Part shown: piece after piece, positions 1 to 8,664 of the stretch
How positions within the stretch are numbered: the first letter of the stretch is position 1
How the letters are laid out: the number at the start of each line of letters is the position of its first letter
Assembly (NCBI GenBank): GCA_964413365.1
Contig: CAYPRM010000020.1
Location: 1-24,655 of the forward strand
Source: RGIG4608 sp964413365
GTDB lineage: Bacteria > Bacillota > Clostridia > Oscillospirales > CAG-272
Direction: 5' to 3'
Length of the DNA stretch: 24,655 nucleotides
Notes under the pieces: generated by a model
Database searches by the model: none
Seen by the model: only the letters and a program-made list of their open reading frames with translations
Told to the model about the DNA's origin: nothing
Translations under genes and position numbers: made by a program

Positions 1-53
1 GACACTAGCCTCTCACGCTGGGAACATGGGTTCGATTCCCGTACGGGTCACCA
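1..53 (+). tRNA. tRNA-Glu (CTC), 3' part only
   Basis: This is the 3' two thirds of a tRNA cut by the window edge. The anticodon stem (5-9 with 39-43 in tRNA numbering), a seven-base loop CTCTCAC with anticodon CTC at 12-14, the T-arm with TTCGATT loop, the acceptor strand ACGGGTC, discriminator A and an encoded CCA are all visible. The acceptor and T-arm closely resemble the known Firmicute tRNA-Glu 3' end. The 5' acceptor strand and D-arm lie outside the window. Confidence 0.9.
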
Positions 54-85
54 AAAAATCACCAAGCCTTGCTTGGTGATTTTTT
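54..85 (+). terminator. Intrinsic terminator of the tRNA-Glu unit
   Basis: A perfect 10-bp stem (58-67 with 71-80) with a CTT loop is followed by six T residues and lies directly after the tRNA CCA end. Confidence 0.9.
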
Positions 86-102
86 ATATAAAATTAAAAC
101 AC

Positions 103-129
103 AAAAAGCACGCTTTCGCGTGCTTTTTT
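103..129 (-). terminator. Terminator of the rarA-nucleotidase unit, bidirectional shape
   Basis: A 7-bp stem (107-113 with 118-124) with a TTTC loop has A-rich and T-rich flanks on both sides, so it can act in either direction. It lies four bases beyond the minus-strand nucleotidase stop codon. Confidence 0.8.
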
Positions 130-132
130 ATA

Positions 133-1680
133 TTATTCCCATCCACCGTTTTTAATATATTCGGCAAGGAGCTGGGCTGAGAAGGTCTCGTTATCGTAGG
201 AGGCGATCTCGGTAATATTATTTGGTGCGTATGTCGAGGTATAGCTATCCGTTATTATATAATATGTAGAGTTTCTATCTATATCCTCCGCTTTTACGGT
301 CTCATAATATATATGATACTTTTCGTTTTCCGTATTATAGAACCTATCGAGCAGGTCCGCGCCGCTGATGCTGCCGAGGACTATTCTGTTCTCAAACGGC
401 AGTATCATCTGCACGTCGGCAAATCTGACCGTTCCCTGATCGATCTTATAGGGGCTTCTCAGTGAAAGGTATCCTCCGCCAATGGCAATATCGTATTCCT
501 CGCCCCATTTCTCGACGCCCTTCTCGTAATATAGCTTTGCGACAAGCTCGCAGATCTCGTCACTTCCGCGGTAGGTCGAATTATATCCTATCTCGGCATA
601 GGCAACGCTGATCTGATCGTTATATTTTTCAAGGAGCTGTGCGATAAGCGGAGAGCCTGTGAGCTTTTTATACACGGAGTGGTTGACCGTCTCCGCGGTA
701 TTGATCTCAACGTTTCCGTTAGCGTAGTTCACGTCCATCTCGACGTGCACTATGCCCTTTTTATTATCGCCGCCACACTGAAGATGGTAGACGCCGTGCG
801 AGTCCTCAAAAACATACTGCATATGTGTATGTCCCTCAAACACCACGTCAACGTAGCCGTCGGACAGCTCGAGATCGTAGTACCAGTCGACCTTATCGTC
901 GGAAACAGTGCCCGAATATCCCTTTTCCGCACCCGCGTGTGTTATATAGATTATAGCGTCCGCGCCCCTCTCACGGAGAGAATTGGACTCTGCCTTGACA
1001 AGCTCGGTCAGCTCGTCGCCGAGGATGAACTTGATATTCTGCGTACGCTCGGCGGAAATGGAGCTTTTGATATCTCCCACCGCACCGATAATACCGATCT
1101 GGCAGTCGCCGCGGTCAATGAGCACCGACGGTGTGCACCAATCGACAAGCTCATTCGTGTCCTCATAGTAAACATTGATCGCGAGGAACGGGAAATTTGC
1201 AAGCTCGCCGTTCGTCTCAATGAGATCCGTGCCCCAGTCGAACTCGTGATTTCCAAGTGTCATAGCCGCAAAATTGAGATTATTCATCCAATCCGTAATG
1301 ATCGCACCGCGCGTGAGATTGGACTCAGAGCTTCCCTGCCACATATCTCCTGCGGAGATGAGAAGGGTATTGCTCAGCACGTCCTGCATTCTGAGCAGGT
1401 ACGCCGTCATTTCGTCAACGCCGGGCTGTGCGTCGTTATCGGTGAATTTGCCGTGCAGGTCGTTGATACCGAAAATATCGACCGTTTCAATGACGTATTT
1501 TCCGCAATCGTCGCAATAGCCGTTGTCGTCCTGATCGACGTGATCCGATGGATGGCTTGACGCTCCGCCCGTCGTGGTGGTAGTGGTCGTCGCAGGTCCT
1601 ATGCACGAGGCAAGGGAGGTCGTAAGTGCCACAAGCACCAAGATGAGTGCGAGCAGTCTGAGTGAGAGATTTTTGTTCAT
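133..1680 (-). CDS. 5'-nucleotidase/metallophosphoesterase family lipoprotein (UshA-like)
   Basis: This 515-residue protein is a predicted surface lipoprotein that hydrolyses phosphate esters such as nucleotides outside the membrane. The signal peptide ends in a lipobox LASC with lipidated Cys26, followed by a Thr-rich linker. Residues about 46-60 form a DHVDQDDNGYCDDCG motif of the kind seen in Clostridial surface proteins, possibly metal-binding. The calcineurin-like metallophosphatase domain follows, with DLH (74-76), GD (111-112), GNHE (143-146), a later ITHAG and GHTH near 285. A C-terminal 5'-nucleotidase domain contains GGGYLSLRSP and ILPFENRIVLG. The usual NGGG substrate motif reads IGGG here, so substrate specificity is uncertain. 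An AAGGA ribosome site precedes the ATG. It starts 25 bases after the rarA stop and probably shares that promoter. Family assignment is firm; the exact substrate is inference. Confidence 0.9.
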   Translation of the reverse strand: MNKNLSLRLLALILVLVALTTSLASCIGPATTTTTTTGGASSHPSDHVDQDDNGYCDDCGKYVIETVDIFGINDLHGKFTDNDAQPGVDEMTAYLLRMQDVLSNTLLISAGDMWQGSSESNLTRGAIITDWMNNLNFAAMTLGNHEFDWGTDLIETNGELANFPFLAINVYYEDTNELVDWCTPSVLIDRGDCQIGIIGAVGDIKSSISAERTQNIKFILGDELTELVKAESNSLRERGADAIIYITHAGAEKGYSGTVSDDKVDWYYDLELSDGYVDVVFEGHTHMQYVFEDSHGVYHLQCGGDNKKGIVHVEMDVNYANGNVEINTAETVNHSVYKKLTGSPLIAQLLEKYNDQISVAYAEIGYNSTYRGSDEICELVAKLYYEKGVEKWGEEYDIAIGGGYLSLRSPYKIDQGTVRFADVQMILPFENRIVLGSISGADLLDRFYNTENEKYHIYYETVKAEDIDRNSTYYIITDSYTSTYAPNNITEIASYDNETFSAQLLAEYIKNGGWE

Positions 1681-1705
1681 AGCTTTTTCCTTTTATATAA
1701 TAAAT

Positions 1706-2932
1706 TTATTTTTTACCCTTTATTTTGTCCCAATATTCGCGTGCGGCACGCTCGGTCTTGTTCTCGCCGTATTCGTAATACCTCTTGCCAGCGAGATCTT
1801 GGGGGAGATACTGCTGGCGCACGTAGTGATCCTCAAAGTCGTGGGGGTACTTGTAGCCCTTGTAGAGCGGTGAGCGCAGATGCTCGGGTACGATGCCTCC
1901 CTTGCCTGCCTCGACGTCCGCGATCGCTGCGGAATACGCAAGATATGCGGAATTGGACTTTGGTGCGGTCGCAAGCATCACCACCGCATTTGCAAGAGGC
2001 AGGGACGCCTCGGGCATTCCAAGCTCACGTGCGGAATCGCAGCACGCCTTGACGATCGCCGCCGCCTGCGGATAGGCGAGCCCGATATCCTCGCTCGCTA
2101 TGACCTGAAGCCTGCGGCAAACGGAAAGCAGCTCTCCGACGTGCAGGAGCCTTGCGAGATAAAACACCGCCGCGTCGGGATCCGAGCCGCGTATGGATTT
2201 CTGAAGGCAGGAGAGCAGGTCGAAATGTGCATCGTCCGAGTAGCTCTGTACGGGTATGTGAAGCTCGCGCACGGTCTCCTCGGTGATCTCACCGTCGGAA
2301 GCGTAATACGAGCCCTCAAGGAGATTTATCGCGTGCCGAACGTCGCCGCCCGCACACTTGGAAATGAGAGCGAGCACCTCACGAGTGGCAGAAACGGACG
2401 TTCCGTCACGCTCGTTGAGAAATTTCAACGCCCTCTCAAGCGCACGCACCAGCTCGTCGGTCGAAACGGGCTTGAATTCAAAAAGCGTCGAGCGAGAAAG
2501 TATGGCATTGTATATATAAAAATGAGGATTTTCCGTCGTGGATGCTATCAGCGTGATCCTGCCGTCCTCCATATATTCGAGCAGAGCCTGCTGCTGCTTG
2601 CGGTTGAAATACTGTATCTCGTCAATGTAGAGCAGTATTCCGCCGAAGCCGAAAACATTGTTTGTCTGGGATATGATGTCCTTGACATCCGAAAGCGACG
2701 CGCTCGTCGCGTTGAGACGGTAGAAATTCATTCCCGACTGCTTTGCAATAATGCTCGCCGCAGTCGTTTTGCCCGTCCCGGGAGGGCCGAAAAAGATCAT
2801 ATTCGTCATTCGTCCGCGTTCCATCATTCGGCGCAAAATTCCGTGCTCACCGAAAAGATGTCCCTGACCTACCATGTCGTCAAAGCTTTCGGGACGCAAA
2901 ATGTCCGCCAGAACCTCGTTTTTATTTGGCAT
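1706..2932 (-). CDS. rarA: Replication-associated recombination protein A (AAA+ ATPase RarA/MgsA)
   Basis: RarA is a clamp-loader-like AAA+ ATPase that acts at stalled or gapped replication forks in the cytoplasm. The protein of 408 residues shows Walker A GPPGTGKTT (about 49-57), Walker B LLYIDEIQ (about 101-108), the sensor segment STTENPHF and an arginine-finger region NAILSRS. The tetramerisation and MgsA C-terminal domains follow, including the typical segment YKYPHDFEDHYVRQQYLP near the end. I chose the ATG at 2932 because GAGGTG lies six bases upstream and the promoter at 2957-2985 would start transcription near 2950. Upstream in-frame codons back to 3052 would therefore not be transcribed. 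ATG at 2938 is the alternative but sits too close to the ribosome site. Length is near the low end of the family's usual 410-445. Confidence 0.95.
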   Translation of the reverse strand: MPNKNEVLADILRPESFDDMVGQGHLFGEHGILRRMMERGRMTNMIFFGPPGTGKTTAASIIAKQSGMNFYRLNATSASLSDVKDIISQTNNVFGFGGILLYIDEIQYFNRKQQQALLEYMEDGRITLIASTTENPHFYIYNAILSRSTLFEFKPVSTDELVRALERALKFLNERDGTSVSATREVLALISKCAGGDVRHAINLLEGSYYASDGEITEETVRELHIPVQSYSDDAHFDLLSCLQKSIRGSDPDAAVFYLARLLHVGELLSVCRRLQVIASEDIGLAYPQAAAIVKACCDSARELGMPEASLPLANAVVMLATAPKSNSAYLAYSAAIADVEAGKGGIVPEHLRSPLYKGYKYPHDFEDHYVRQQYLPQDLAGKRYYEYGENKTERAAREYWDKIKGKK

Positions 2933-2956
2933 TTTCATCACCTCGCATACATTGTC

Positions 2957-2985
2957 ATTATACCACCATTTTCGGCTCTTGTCAA
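2957..2985 (-). promoter_or_regulatory. Promoter of rarA-nucleotidase unit
   Basis: On the minus strand TTGACA (2980-2985) and TATAAT (2957-2962) are both perfect and are separated by 17 bases. The -10 is preceded by TGG, an extended -10. The predicted start is near 2950, about 18 bases before the rarA ATG. Confidence 0.85.
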
Positions 2986-3212
2986 TATCAAGAGATGAAG
3001 GTTTGGGGGGCAAAAGTTTTACTTGCGAGATATTCGCGTTGCCGCCGAGCAATGCGCCGTTATCCGCGCAATAAAATACTCACAATGCAGTAGAGGAGGG
3101 ACTTGCTCCCGCCTACCCATTTATGGCGAAGCCACAACATCATTAGCACTAAGTGCGTGACTCATTAACCGAAGGCGACATAAGGGCGACATATATGCTC
3201 GCTTTGCAAGCA
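2986..3212. other. Intergenic region with short repeats, no gene seen
   Basis: No convincing coding sequence is present. The stretch holds several short symmetric elements: GGCGAAGCC near 3125-3133, the palindrome GCACTAAGTGC near 3146-3156, and a 9-base direct repeat GGCGACATA at 3174-3182 and 3185-3193. The composition differs from the flanking genes and could be a degenerate interspersed repeat. The sequence alone does not give a function. Confidence 0.4.
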
Positions 3213-3240
3213 AGAAAACCACGCAGATGCGTGGTTTTCT
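3213..3240 (-). terminator. Terminator of the marR-ligase unit
   Basis: A perfect 12-bp stem (3213-3224 with 3229-3240) with an AGAT loop begins four bases beyond the ligase stop codon. Its A-rich and T-rich stem ends would give a U-tract on the minus-strand transcript. Confidence 0.85.
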
Positions 3241-3244
3241 GATA

Positions 3245-4960
3245 TTATTTATACAAAAATCTCTTGATCTTCTGGGAGGGTGTTTTCTCGAACGGCTCAT
3301 CTCTGAATTCGATGGACGCGACTCTCTTATAGCCGACAAGCCCTCTATTCATCTCATTTATCTTGAGCCTTATTGCGTTATAGATATCCTCGCGCTTAGT
3401 GAGTCCCTCTCCTGCGGCGTATTCCTTATCGGGATAGATGAGCGCCGTGATTGCGAGGTCATTATCCCTCGCGCGTCCGACGACCACGCTCTCCTTAATG
3501 AGCGGAATTGCCGAAATATATTCCTCAATCTCCTCGGGGAAGACGTTCTTTCCGTCCTGAAGCACGATCATGTTCTTTTTTCTGCCCGTGATATAGAGGT
3601 AATTATTTTCATCAAGGTAACCGTAATCGCCCGTATAGAACCAGCCCTTGGGGGAGAGTACCTCGCGCGTTGCCGACTCATTATCGTAATAGCCGAGCAT
3701 GACGTTATCGCCCTTAACGACGATCTCGCCGAACTCATCATCGGGCTTTTCCTTATCTATAAACACCTGCACGCCGCCGATGAGGACACCGCACGACTTG
3801 GGATTGAGGACATCAAAGGGCACAGCCGCAACAAGGGGTGAGCACTCCGTAATGCCATAACCCTGCGTGATCCTTATTCCTATCGCGTCAAAGGTCTCGA
3901 CCAGCTCCGAGCGAAGGGGTGCACCGCCGCAGATTATCTTACCGAGTCTGCCGCCAAAGGACTCTATGACCGTCGCAAAAAGCTGCTTGCGGAGGTCGAT
4001 ATTGACCTTCCCTGCCATCCTACTGAGCTTCAGAGCCATATTGAACTTTTTCTCGATGCCCTGCTTCTTGACCGTTCTCATAATGGTATTATAGAACACC
4101 TCAACATAGAGGGGCACTACGACCATGAGCGTCGGCTTATATTTCTTTATATTCTTTGTAACGTGCTTTATTGAATCGTTGATACAGATCTTAACGCCGT
4201 GGTCTATTCCGCCGAGCACGCCGCACGTTAGCTCGTAGGTATGGTGGATCGGGAGCACGGAAAGTATCGTATCCTCGACCGTAACCTTTTCAAGGGGCTT
4301 ACGCGCGCCGTTGATGACAGCGCAAATATTCTTCTGTGAGAGCATTACGATCTTGCTCGTTCCCGTCGTACCCGAGGTGAAGAGCATAACGCTCATCTTC
4401 TCAGTATTCTGCTCGGGTATCTCAATATCCGTTACGGCATTTCCCGTATGCGCGATCTGCGATGCACGCATATAGCGCTCGAGCTTATACTCCTTTGCGC
4501 TCGAGAAATCAAACTCGTCGTCCGTGAGCCTTATAAAATTCTCCACGCCCTCGAATTTATCCTCATTTTCCTCAATGAACTGCGCCCATGTATTGGAATA
4601 TGCTATCGCCTGCGCGTCAACTCGCTTAATAAACTCCACAAACTGATCCTGCGAGAGTGCAACGTCAATAGGGACGATGACGCCGCCCGAGGTAACGGTC
4701 GCAATATAGGTGGTGAGCCACTCGGGAGAGGTCTCGCCGATGACGGCAACTCTCTTTCCTGCAAGCCCGAGGTGGATAAATCCGCGCGTCATAGCCCTCG
4801 CGTACTCTGCGTACTCGGGATAGGACATCTCGTAGTCCACGTGCTCACGCTCAAAGGCGAAAAGCGGCTTATCTCCGTATTTCTCGCTCGCCTGTGTGAT
4901 TATCTCCAAAACACTCCTTACGGGAGCGGCATCGAGCACATTATTTTCGGTGTGTTCCAT
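3245..4960 (-). CDS. AMP-forming acyl-CoA ligase/synthetase family protein
   Basis: This 571-residue member of the ANL (adenylate-forming) superfamily is most like long-chain fatty acid-CoA ligases. It activates a carboxylic acid to an acyl-AMP and then usually transfers it to CoA. Visible motifs are the phosphate loop TSGTTGTSK (about 195-203), YGITE (about 368-372), YTGDYGYLDE (about 442-451), TGRKKNMIVLQDGKNVFP and the C-terminal lysine segment TPSQKIKRF. The start at 4960 is chosen for the GGAG five to six bases upstream; codons further upstream to 4990 would bypass it. It lies 57 bases after the marR stop in the same direction, so the MarR protein probably controls it. No membrane segment is evident. 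The acyl substrate cannot be read from sequence; transfer to an acyl carrier protein is an alternative to CoA. Confidence 0.88.
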   Translation of the reverse strand: MEHTENNVLDAAPVRSVLEIITQASEKYGDKPLFAFEREHVDYEMSYPEYAEYARAMTRGFIHLGLAGKRVAVIGETSPEWLTTYIATVTSGGVIVPIDVALSQDQFVEFIKRVDAQAIAYSNTWAQFIEENEDKFEGVENFIRLTDDEFDFSSAKEYKLERYMRASQIAHTGNAVTDIEIPEQNTEKMSVMLFTSGTTGTSKIVMLSQKNICAVINGARKPLEKVTVEDTILSVLPIHHTYELTCGVLGGIDHGVKICINDSIKHVTKNIKKYKPTLMVVVPLYVEVFYNTIMRTVKKQGIEKKFNMALKLSRMAGKVNIDLRKQLFATVIESFGGRLGKIICGGAPLRSELVETFDAIGIRITQGYGITECSPLVAAVPFDVLNPKSCGVLIGGVQVFIDKEKPDDEFGEIVVKGDNVMLGYYDNESATREVLSPKGWFYTGDYGYLDENNYLYITGRKKNMIVLQDGKNVFPEEIEEYISAIPLIKESVVVGRARDNDLAITALIYPDKEYAAGEGLTKREDIYNAIRLKINEMNRGLVGYKRVASIEFRDEPFEKTPSQKIKRFLYK

Positions 4961-5017
4961 AAAAACTCCATTCTGCCGCCTCTGCGGCACGGTATTATCA
5001 TTACATTATATATTGTC

Positions 5018-5512
5018 TTATTTTATCTCCAACTTCATCGCATCAGAGTCCGCGCGCGAATTCTCAACGCTCCCCTGTGCGATATCGGATATGTTCCTAC
5101 CCAGCATAAAGAGCACCTTGTAAAAGATCTCAAGCTCCTCGTTCGATATGCCGCCACGTGCTGCGGCGACGTACTCCGAAATATCGCGGTCGAAGTCCGC
5201 CATTATCCTCTCGCTCTTCTCGGTCAGGAGAAATACACGCTTGTACGCGCCCCTTCCCCTCGGTCGGCTCTCAAGAAATCCGCCGTCGCAGAGCTCACGG
5301 AGCGTGCGCGAGATCAGAGCCTTGTCCATCTCGCAGTCGCGCGAGATCTCAACAGCTCCAAGTCCGCCCTCCGATGCCCTGATCCTTATAAGACAGCGCA
5401 GATGGACGGAGCGAAGCCCACAGCCCCTCATGTAGGACATTTCCTTTCGCTTGATATCTCTTACGATGCCCGAAATGCCACGATAAAATGTCAAAAACCT
5501 GTCAGTATCCAT
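5018..5512 (-). CDS. MarR-family transcriptional regulator
   Basis: This 164-residue protein has the MarR winged-helix architecture: an N-terminal dimerisation helix, then LGAVEISRDCEMDKALISRTLRELCDGGFLE-type helix-turn-helix residues at about 52-80, then the wing SRPRGRGAYKRVFLLTEKSERIM and C-terminal helices. Ligands of such regulators are often phenolic or lipophilic acids. The neighbouring acyl-CoA ligase suggests a fatty or aromatic acid, or its CoA ester, but this is inference. A GGAGG lies just before the ATG at 5512. A perfect inverted repeat (5526-5543) lies between the -10 and the ribosome site, which suggests autorepression and control of the downstream ligase. Confidence 0.9.
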   Translation of the reverse strand: MDTDRFLTFYRGISGIVRDIKRKEMSYMRGCGLRSVHLRCLIRIRASEGGLGAVEISRDCEMDKALISRTLRELCDGGFLESRPRGRGAYKRVFLLTEKSERIMADFDRDISEYVAAARGGISNEELEIFYKVLFMLGRNISDIAQGSVENSRADSDAMKLEIK

Positions 5513-5525
5513 CCGTCCTCCAAAA

Positions 5526-5557
5526 TTGTTGACTTGTCAACAAATTTTATAATACCA
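5526..5557 (-). promoter_or_regulatory. marR -10 region and palindromic operator
   Basis: TTGTTGACTTGTCAACAA (5526-5543) is a perfect inverted repeat with 8-base arms and a 2-base centre. On the minus strand it starts five bases after an extended -10, TGG plus TATTAT (5549-5557), so it would cover the transcription start. No good -35 is visible at 17 bases; TTCACA at 20 bases is the nearest match. The geometry fits a repressor-dimer site. Confidence 0.7.
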
Positions 5558-5669
5558 TATATATATGAACGGTGTGTGAACAAAAGTCAAGTTTTTTTGA
5601 TTTTGATAAAATATTCGCTATATTCTGTATTTATGCAGTATTTATTCACCGTTTATGCATAACTCGAGG

Positions 5670-7796
5670 TCAATTCAGCGAGTGCGAGTCGAGAGAAAAC
5701 ATTCTCGTGATCATTCCACGGAGATTTTCATTGCTATCGAGATCGGGCGAGCTTGCGATCATCTCCCTTGCCGCCTCACACGCATCGGAGAGCAGTCCCG
5801 GATCCTGCGCAGTTTCGGCGAGCTTGAAATGCACCCCTCCGCTCTGACGCACGGTCGGATCATTGCTTCCCTTGATGAAATCCCCGGGGCCTCGCATCGC
5901 GAGATCCTGCTCGGCTATGCGGAAGCCGTCGTATTCCCGTCTCATCGTGTCAAGACGCATCCGCTCGCTCTCGCTCTTGCCGTCGGAAACGAGCACGCAG
6001 TAGGATTTTTGATCTCCGCGCCCGACTCGTCCCCTGAGCTGGTGGAGCTGTGCAAGTCCGAACCTCTCGGCGTTCTCTACTATCATCAGCGTCGCATTCG
6101 GAACATTGACTCCTACCTCGATGACCGTCGTGGATACGATAACATCTATCTCCTGCTGAACAAAGCGCGCCATTATCCTGTCCTTCGCCTCGCCACGCAT
6201 CCTTCCATGCAGACAAGCGATCCTGAGCGTGGGAAGTGCGTGCGAAAGCTCCTCCGCAAGCTGTACTGCCGCCTTGAGCGGGGGCAGACCGTTTTTAGAG
6301 AGTCCGACCTCGGATAGGAGTATCTCACCCTCCTCGACGTCCTCCCTCTCCTCTATCGAGGGACAGACCACGTATACCTGATTTCCCTGATCGACCTGCT
6401 TCTTTATAAATCCGTTCAGCCTCTCGCGGTAGCTCTCGTCGACAACGAATGTTTCTACTCTCTGCCTGCCCGAGGGCATCTCGGCGATCCTCGAAAGATC
6501 AAGATCGCCATATAGCATCAGCGCGAGCGACCGCGGTATCGGCGTCGCACTCATAACGAGGAAATGTGCATTGTTGCCCTTCTTCGAGAGAGCGGCACGC
6601 TGTGCAACGCCAAAGCGATGCTGCTCGTCCGTTATCATTACTCCCGGTGCGGCAAATTCCACCCCGTCGGAGAGCAGTGCGTGCGTTCCTATAACGATAT
6701 CTATTCGATTCGTCGGATCGGTCGATGCAAGGGATATGTAAGTCCTTCTCTTGACCGAGCCCGAGGTCGAGCCGACAAGGAGTGCTACGCGGTAGCCCAT
6801 TTTTTCAAATATCGGTGCTATCGACGCATAGTGCTGGCGTGCAAGTATCTCCGTCGGTGCCATAAGCGCCGCCTGCCTGCCGCTCGCCACCGCTATGTAC
6901 ATAGCGCAGATCGCGACCGCCGTCTTGCCACAGCCAACGTCCCCGACGACCATTCGGCTCATCGGCGCAGTCCCTGCCATGTCGCGCCTTATCTCCTCTA
7001 CCGCACGGAGCTGGTCGCCCGTGAGCGAGTAGGGGAATTTTGAAAGAATTGGCTCAAGGCTCTCAACAGAGCATACGGGCGCACCCTCTCCGCACCTCTT
7101 TGCACCGCTCATCGCCATTCCGAGCGCAAAGGCAAACAGCTCGTCAAAGGCGAGCCTGCGACGTGCTATCGCGGCAGATGCGGCGTTCGTCGGCTGATGA
7201 ATCTCGTGCAGAGCGTAAGGAAGCGTGCAGAGATTGTATTTGTGCCTTACGGCTTCGGGCAGATGATCCTTAAGCTCCGTGGAGAGCATGGAGAGTGCAG
7301 CCGCAACGTCCGACGTGACCCTCCCCTGCGTCAAACCCTCCGTAAGAGGGTATACGGGGATCAGCGACGGAAGCTCCCTGCCGGGAACGATGCGCTCAAA
7401 AGCAGGCGAGCTGAGCTTGTACCTCTTGCCAAGACTCTCTATCCGACCGTAAAATCTGAAGGTCGAGCCTATGGGAAATTTGTCCGCAACATAGGTCTGA
7501 TTGAAAAACGTTATCTCGCATACGCCCGTGGCATCGTAGGCAGTGAATTTCGTGAGCGTCATTCCGCGCTTGATCATCGCCTTCTGCGGATACGTGCCGA
7601 TAGTCAGGAGCACCGCCGCCTTCTCGCCGATCTCGCACTCGGCAAGAGTCTTTAAGTTCCCCCTGTCCTCGTAGGCGCGGGGGAAATGATACGCAAGATC
7701 CGAGACCGTGGCAATACCCATCCTGCCGTATAATTTCGCGCGCGTGGCACCGATCCCGTTAAGCACCGTTATCGGCGCATTTGCTAAGCTTGGCAT
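5670..7796 (-). CDS. recG: ATP-dependent DNA helicase RecG
   Basis: RecG remodels stalled replication forks and branch-migrates Holliday junctions. The 708-residue protein has an N-terminal region with the helix-hairpin-like segment LNGIGATRAKLYGRMGI, the OB-fold wedge domain (about 55-140), and two helicase domains. These contain GDVGCGKT (about 285-292), DEQHRFG (about 390-396), SATPIPRS (about 416-423), and the motif VI region QLRGRVGRGDQKSYC. The start at 7796 is chosen because GGAGGTGG lies four bases upstream and the following protein sequence matches the family N-terminus; codons up to 8018 would overlap the tRNA promoter. Length is slightly above the usual 670-690. The downstream marR has its own control region 130-160 bases away. 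Confidence 0.95.
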   Translation of the reverse strand: MPSLANAPITVLNGIGATRAKLYGRMGIATVSDLAYHFPRAYEDRGNLKTLAECEIGEKAAVLLTIGTYPQKAMIKRGMTLTKFTAYDATGVCEITFFNQTYVADKFPIGSTFRFYGRIESLGKRYKLSSPAFERIVPGRELPSLIPVYPLTEGLTQGRVTSDVAAALSMLSTELKDHLPEAVRHKYNLCTLPYALHEIHQPTNAASAAIARRRLAFDELFAFALGMAMSGAKRCGEGAPVCSVESLEPILSKFPYSLTGDQLRAVEEIRRDMAGTAPMSRMVVGDVGCGKTAVAICAMYIAVASGRQAALMAPTEILARQHYASIAPIFEKMGYRVALLVGSTSGSVKRRTYISLASTDPTNRIDIVIGTHALLSDGVEFAAPGVMITDEQHRFGVAQRAALSKKGNNAHFLVMSATPIPRSLALMLYGDLDLSRIAEMPSGRQRVETFVVDESYRERLNGFIKKQVDQGNQVYVVCPSIEEREDVEEGEILLSEVGLSKNGLPPLKAAVQLAEELSHALPTLRIACLHGRMRGEAKDRIMARFVQQEIDVIVSTTVIEVGVNVPNATLMIVENAERFGLAQLHQLRGRVGRGDQKSYCVLVSDGKSESERMRLDTMRREYDGFRIAEQDLAMRGPGDFIKGSNDPTVRQSGGVHFKLAETAQDPGLLSDACEAAREMIASSPDLDSNENLRGMITRMFSLDSHSLN

Positions 7797-7871
7797 AAGA
7801 CCACCTCCATAAGATAAATTTGCCGAATATGCACTGATATGCATACCGTGAGTGTTAGTAGTATATAATAT

Positions 7872-7900
7872 ATTGTAACTCATTTTATAGAAAAAGTCAA
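7872..7900 (-). promoter_or_regulatory. recG promoter
   Basis: On the minus strand TTGACT (7895-7900) and TACAAT (7872-7877) are separated by 17 bases. Each differs from consensus at one base. It would give a leader of about 70 bases before the recG ATG. Confidence 0.7.
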
Positions 7901-7947
7901 TAATCAAAGCTTGAAGCGTGAATATTTTAATATTTTCAAAAAAAGTA

Positions 7948-7976
7948 TTGACAAACGAAAAAAACCGTGCTATAAT
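7948..7976 (+). promoter_or_regulatory. Promoter of tRNA-Leu/tRNA-fMet unit
   Basis: Perfect TTGACA (7948-7953) and TATAAT (7971-7976) are separated by 17 bases, with TGC directly before the -10. It lies about 48 bases before tRNA-Leu and diverges from the recG promoter. Confidence 0.88.
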
Positions 7977-8023
7977 ACTTAGGCAATCAAAAAAGTGGTC
8001 GCACGATGGGCGATGCAAATTCT

Positions 8024-8112
8024 GCCGGGGTGGCGAAATTGGCAGACGCCCGGGACTTAAAATCCCGTGGTACGAGAGTACCGTACGGGTTCGATTCCCG
8101 TTCCCGGCACCA
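8024..8112 (+). tRNA. tRNA-Leu (TAA)
   Basis: This is a class II tRNA with acceptor GCCGGGG pairing to TCCCGGC, anticodon stem CGGGA/TCCCG, loop CTTAAAA giving anticodon TAA, a long variable arm (GGTAC...GTACC), a T-arm with TTCGATT and an encoded CCA end. Confidence 0.97.
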
Positions 8113-8125
8113 CAAAAAATAATAT

Positions 8126-8202
<77 letters not shown>

Positions 8203-8204
8203 AA

Positions 8205-8237
8205 AAGAAAGCAGTCGTAAGACTGCTTTTTGATTTT
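8205..8237 (+). terminator. Terminator of the tRNA unit, first copy
   Basis: The 7-bp stem AGCAGTC/GACTGCT (8210-8216 with 8221-8227) with a GTAA loop is followed by a T-run. An identical copy is found at 8442-8475 inside the tandem repeat. Confidence 0.85.
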
Positions 8238-8337
8238 NNNNNNNNNNNNNNNNNNNNNNNNNNNNNNNNNNNNNNNNNNNNNNNNNNNNNNNNNNNNNNN
8301 NNNNNNNNNNNNNNNNNNNNNNNNNNNNNNNNNNNNN
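8238..8337. other. Assembly gap of 100 N
   Basis: Exactly 100 N residues, the conventional placeholder for a gap of unknown size, fall inside the tandem repeat. Comparison of the two units predicts that 89 bases are missing, equivalent to 8475-8563, or 89 plus a multiple of 226. Confidence 0.95.
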
Positions 8338-8664
8338 CGAGATGGGAGAAAATAAGGAGCGTCGCTTCGCAGTCCCCGACTGTGAAGTGAGGCGACTATA
8401 TTTTCGAGTGGGCAATGAAAAGTCCCCTCCCCGCAACCAAAAAGAAAGCAGTCGTAAGACTGCTTTTTGATTTTTGTTGGGGGACTTGAACCGACTGACC
8501 GACGGGTTCCCGGAGGTCAGGGGCATCGAGCACGACCGCCGCCTGTGGCGGATGAAGGGAGTGCGAGATGGGAGAAAATAAGGAGCGTCGCTTCGCAGTC
8601 CCCGACTGTGAAGTGAGGTGACTATATTTTCGAGTGGGCAATGAAAAGTCCCCTTCCAAAATCA

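Noticed and set aside
1880..2998. Long plus-strand frame opposite rarA
   Set aside because: The minus strand carries all RarA motifs; the plus frame has no family features and no ribosome site.
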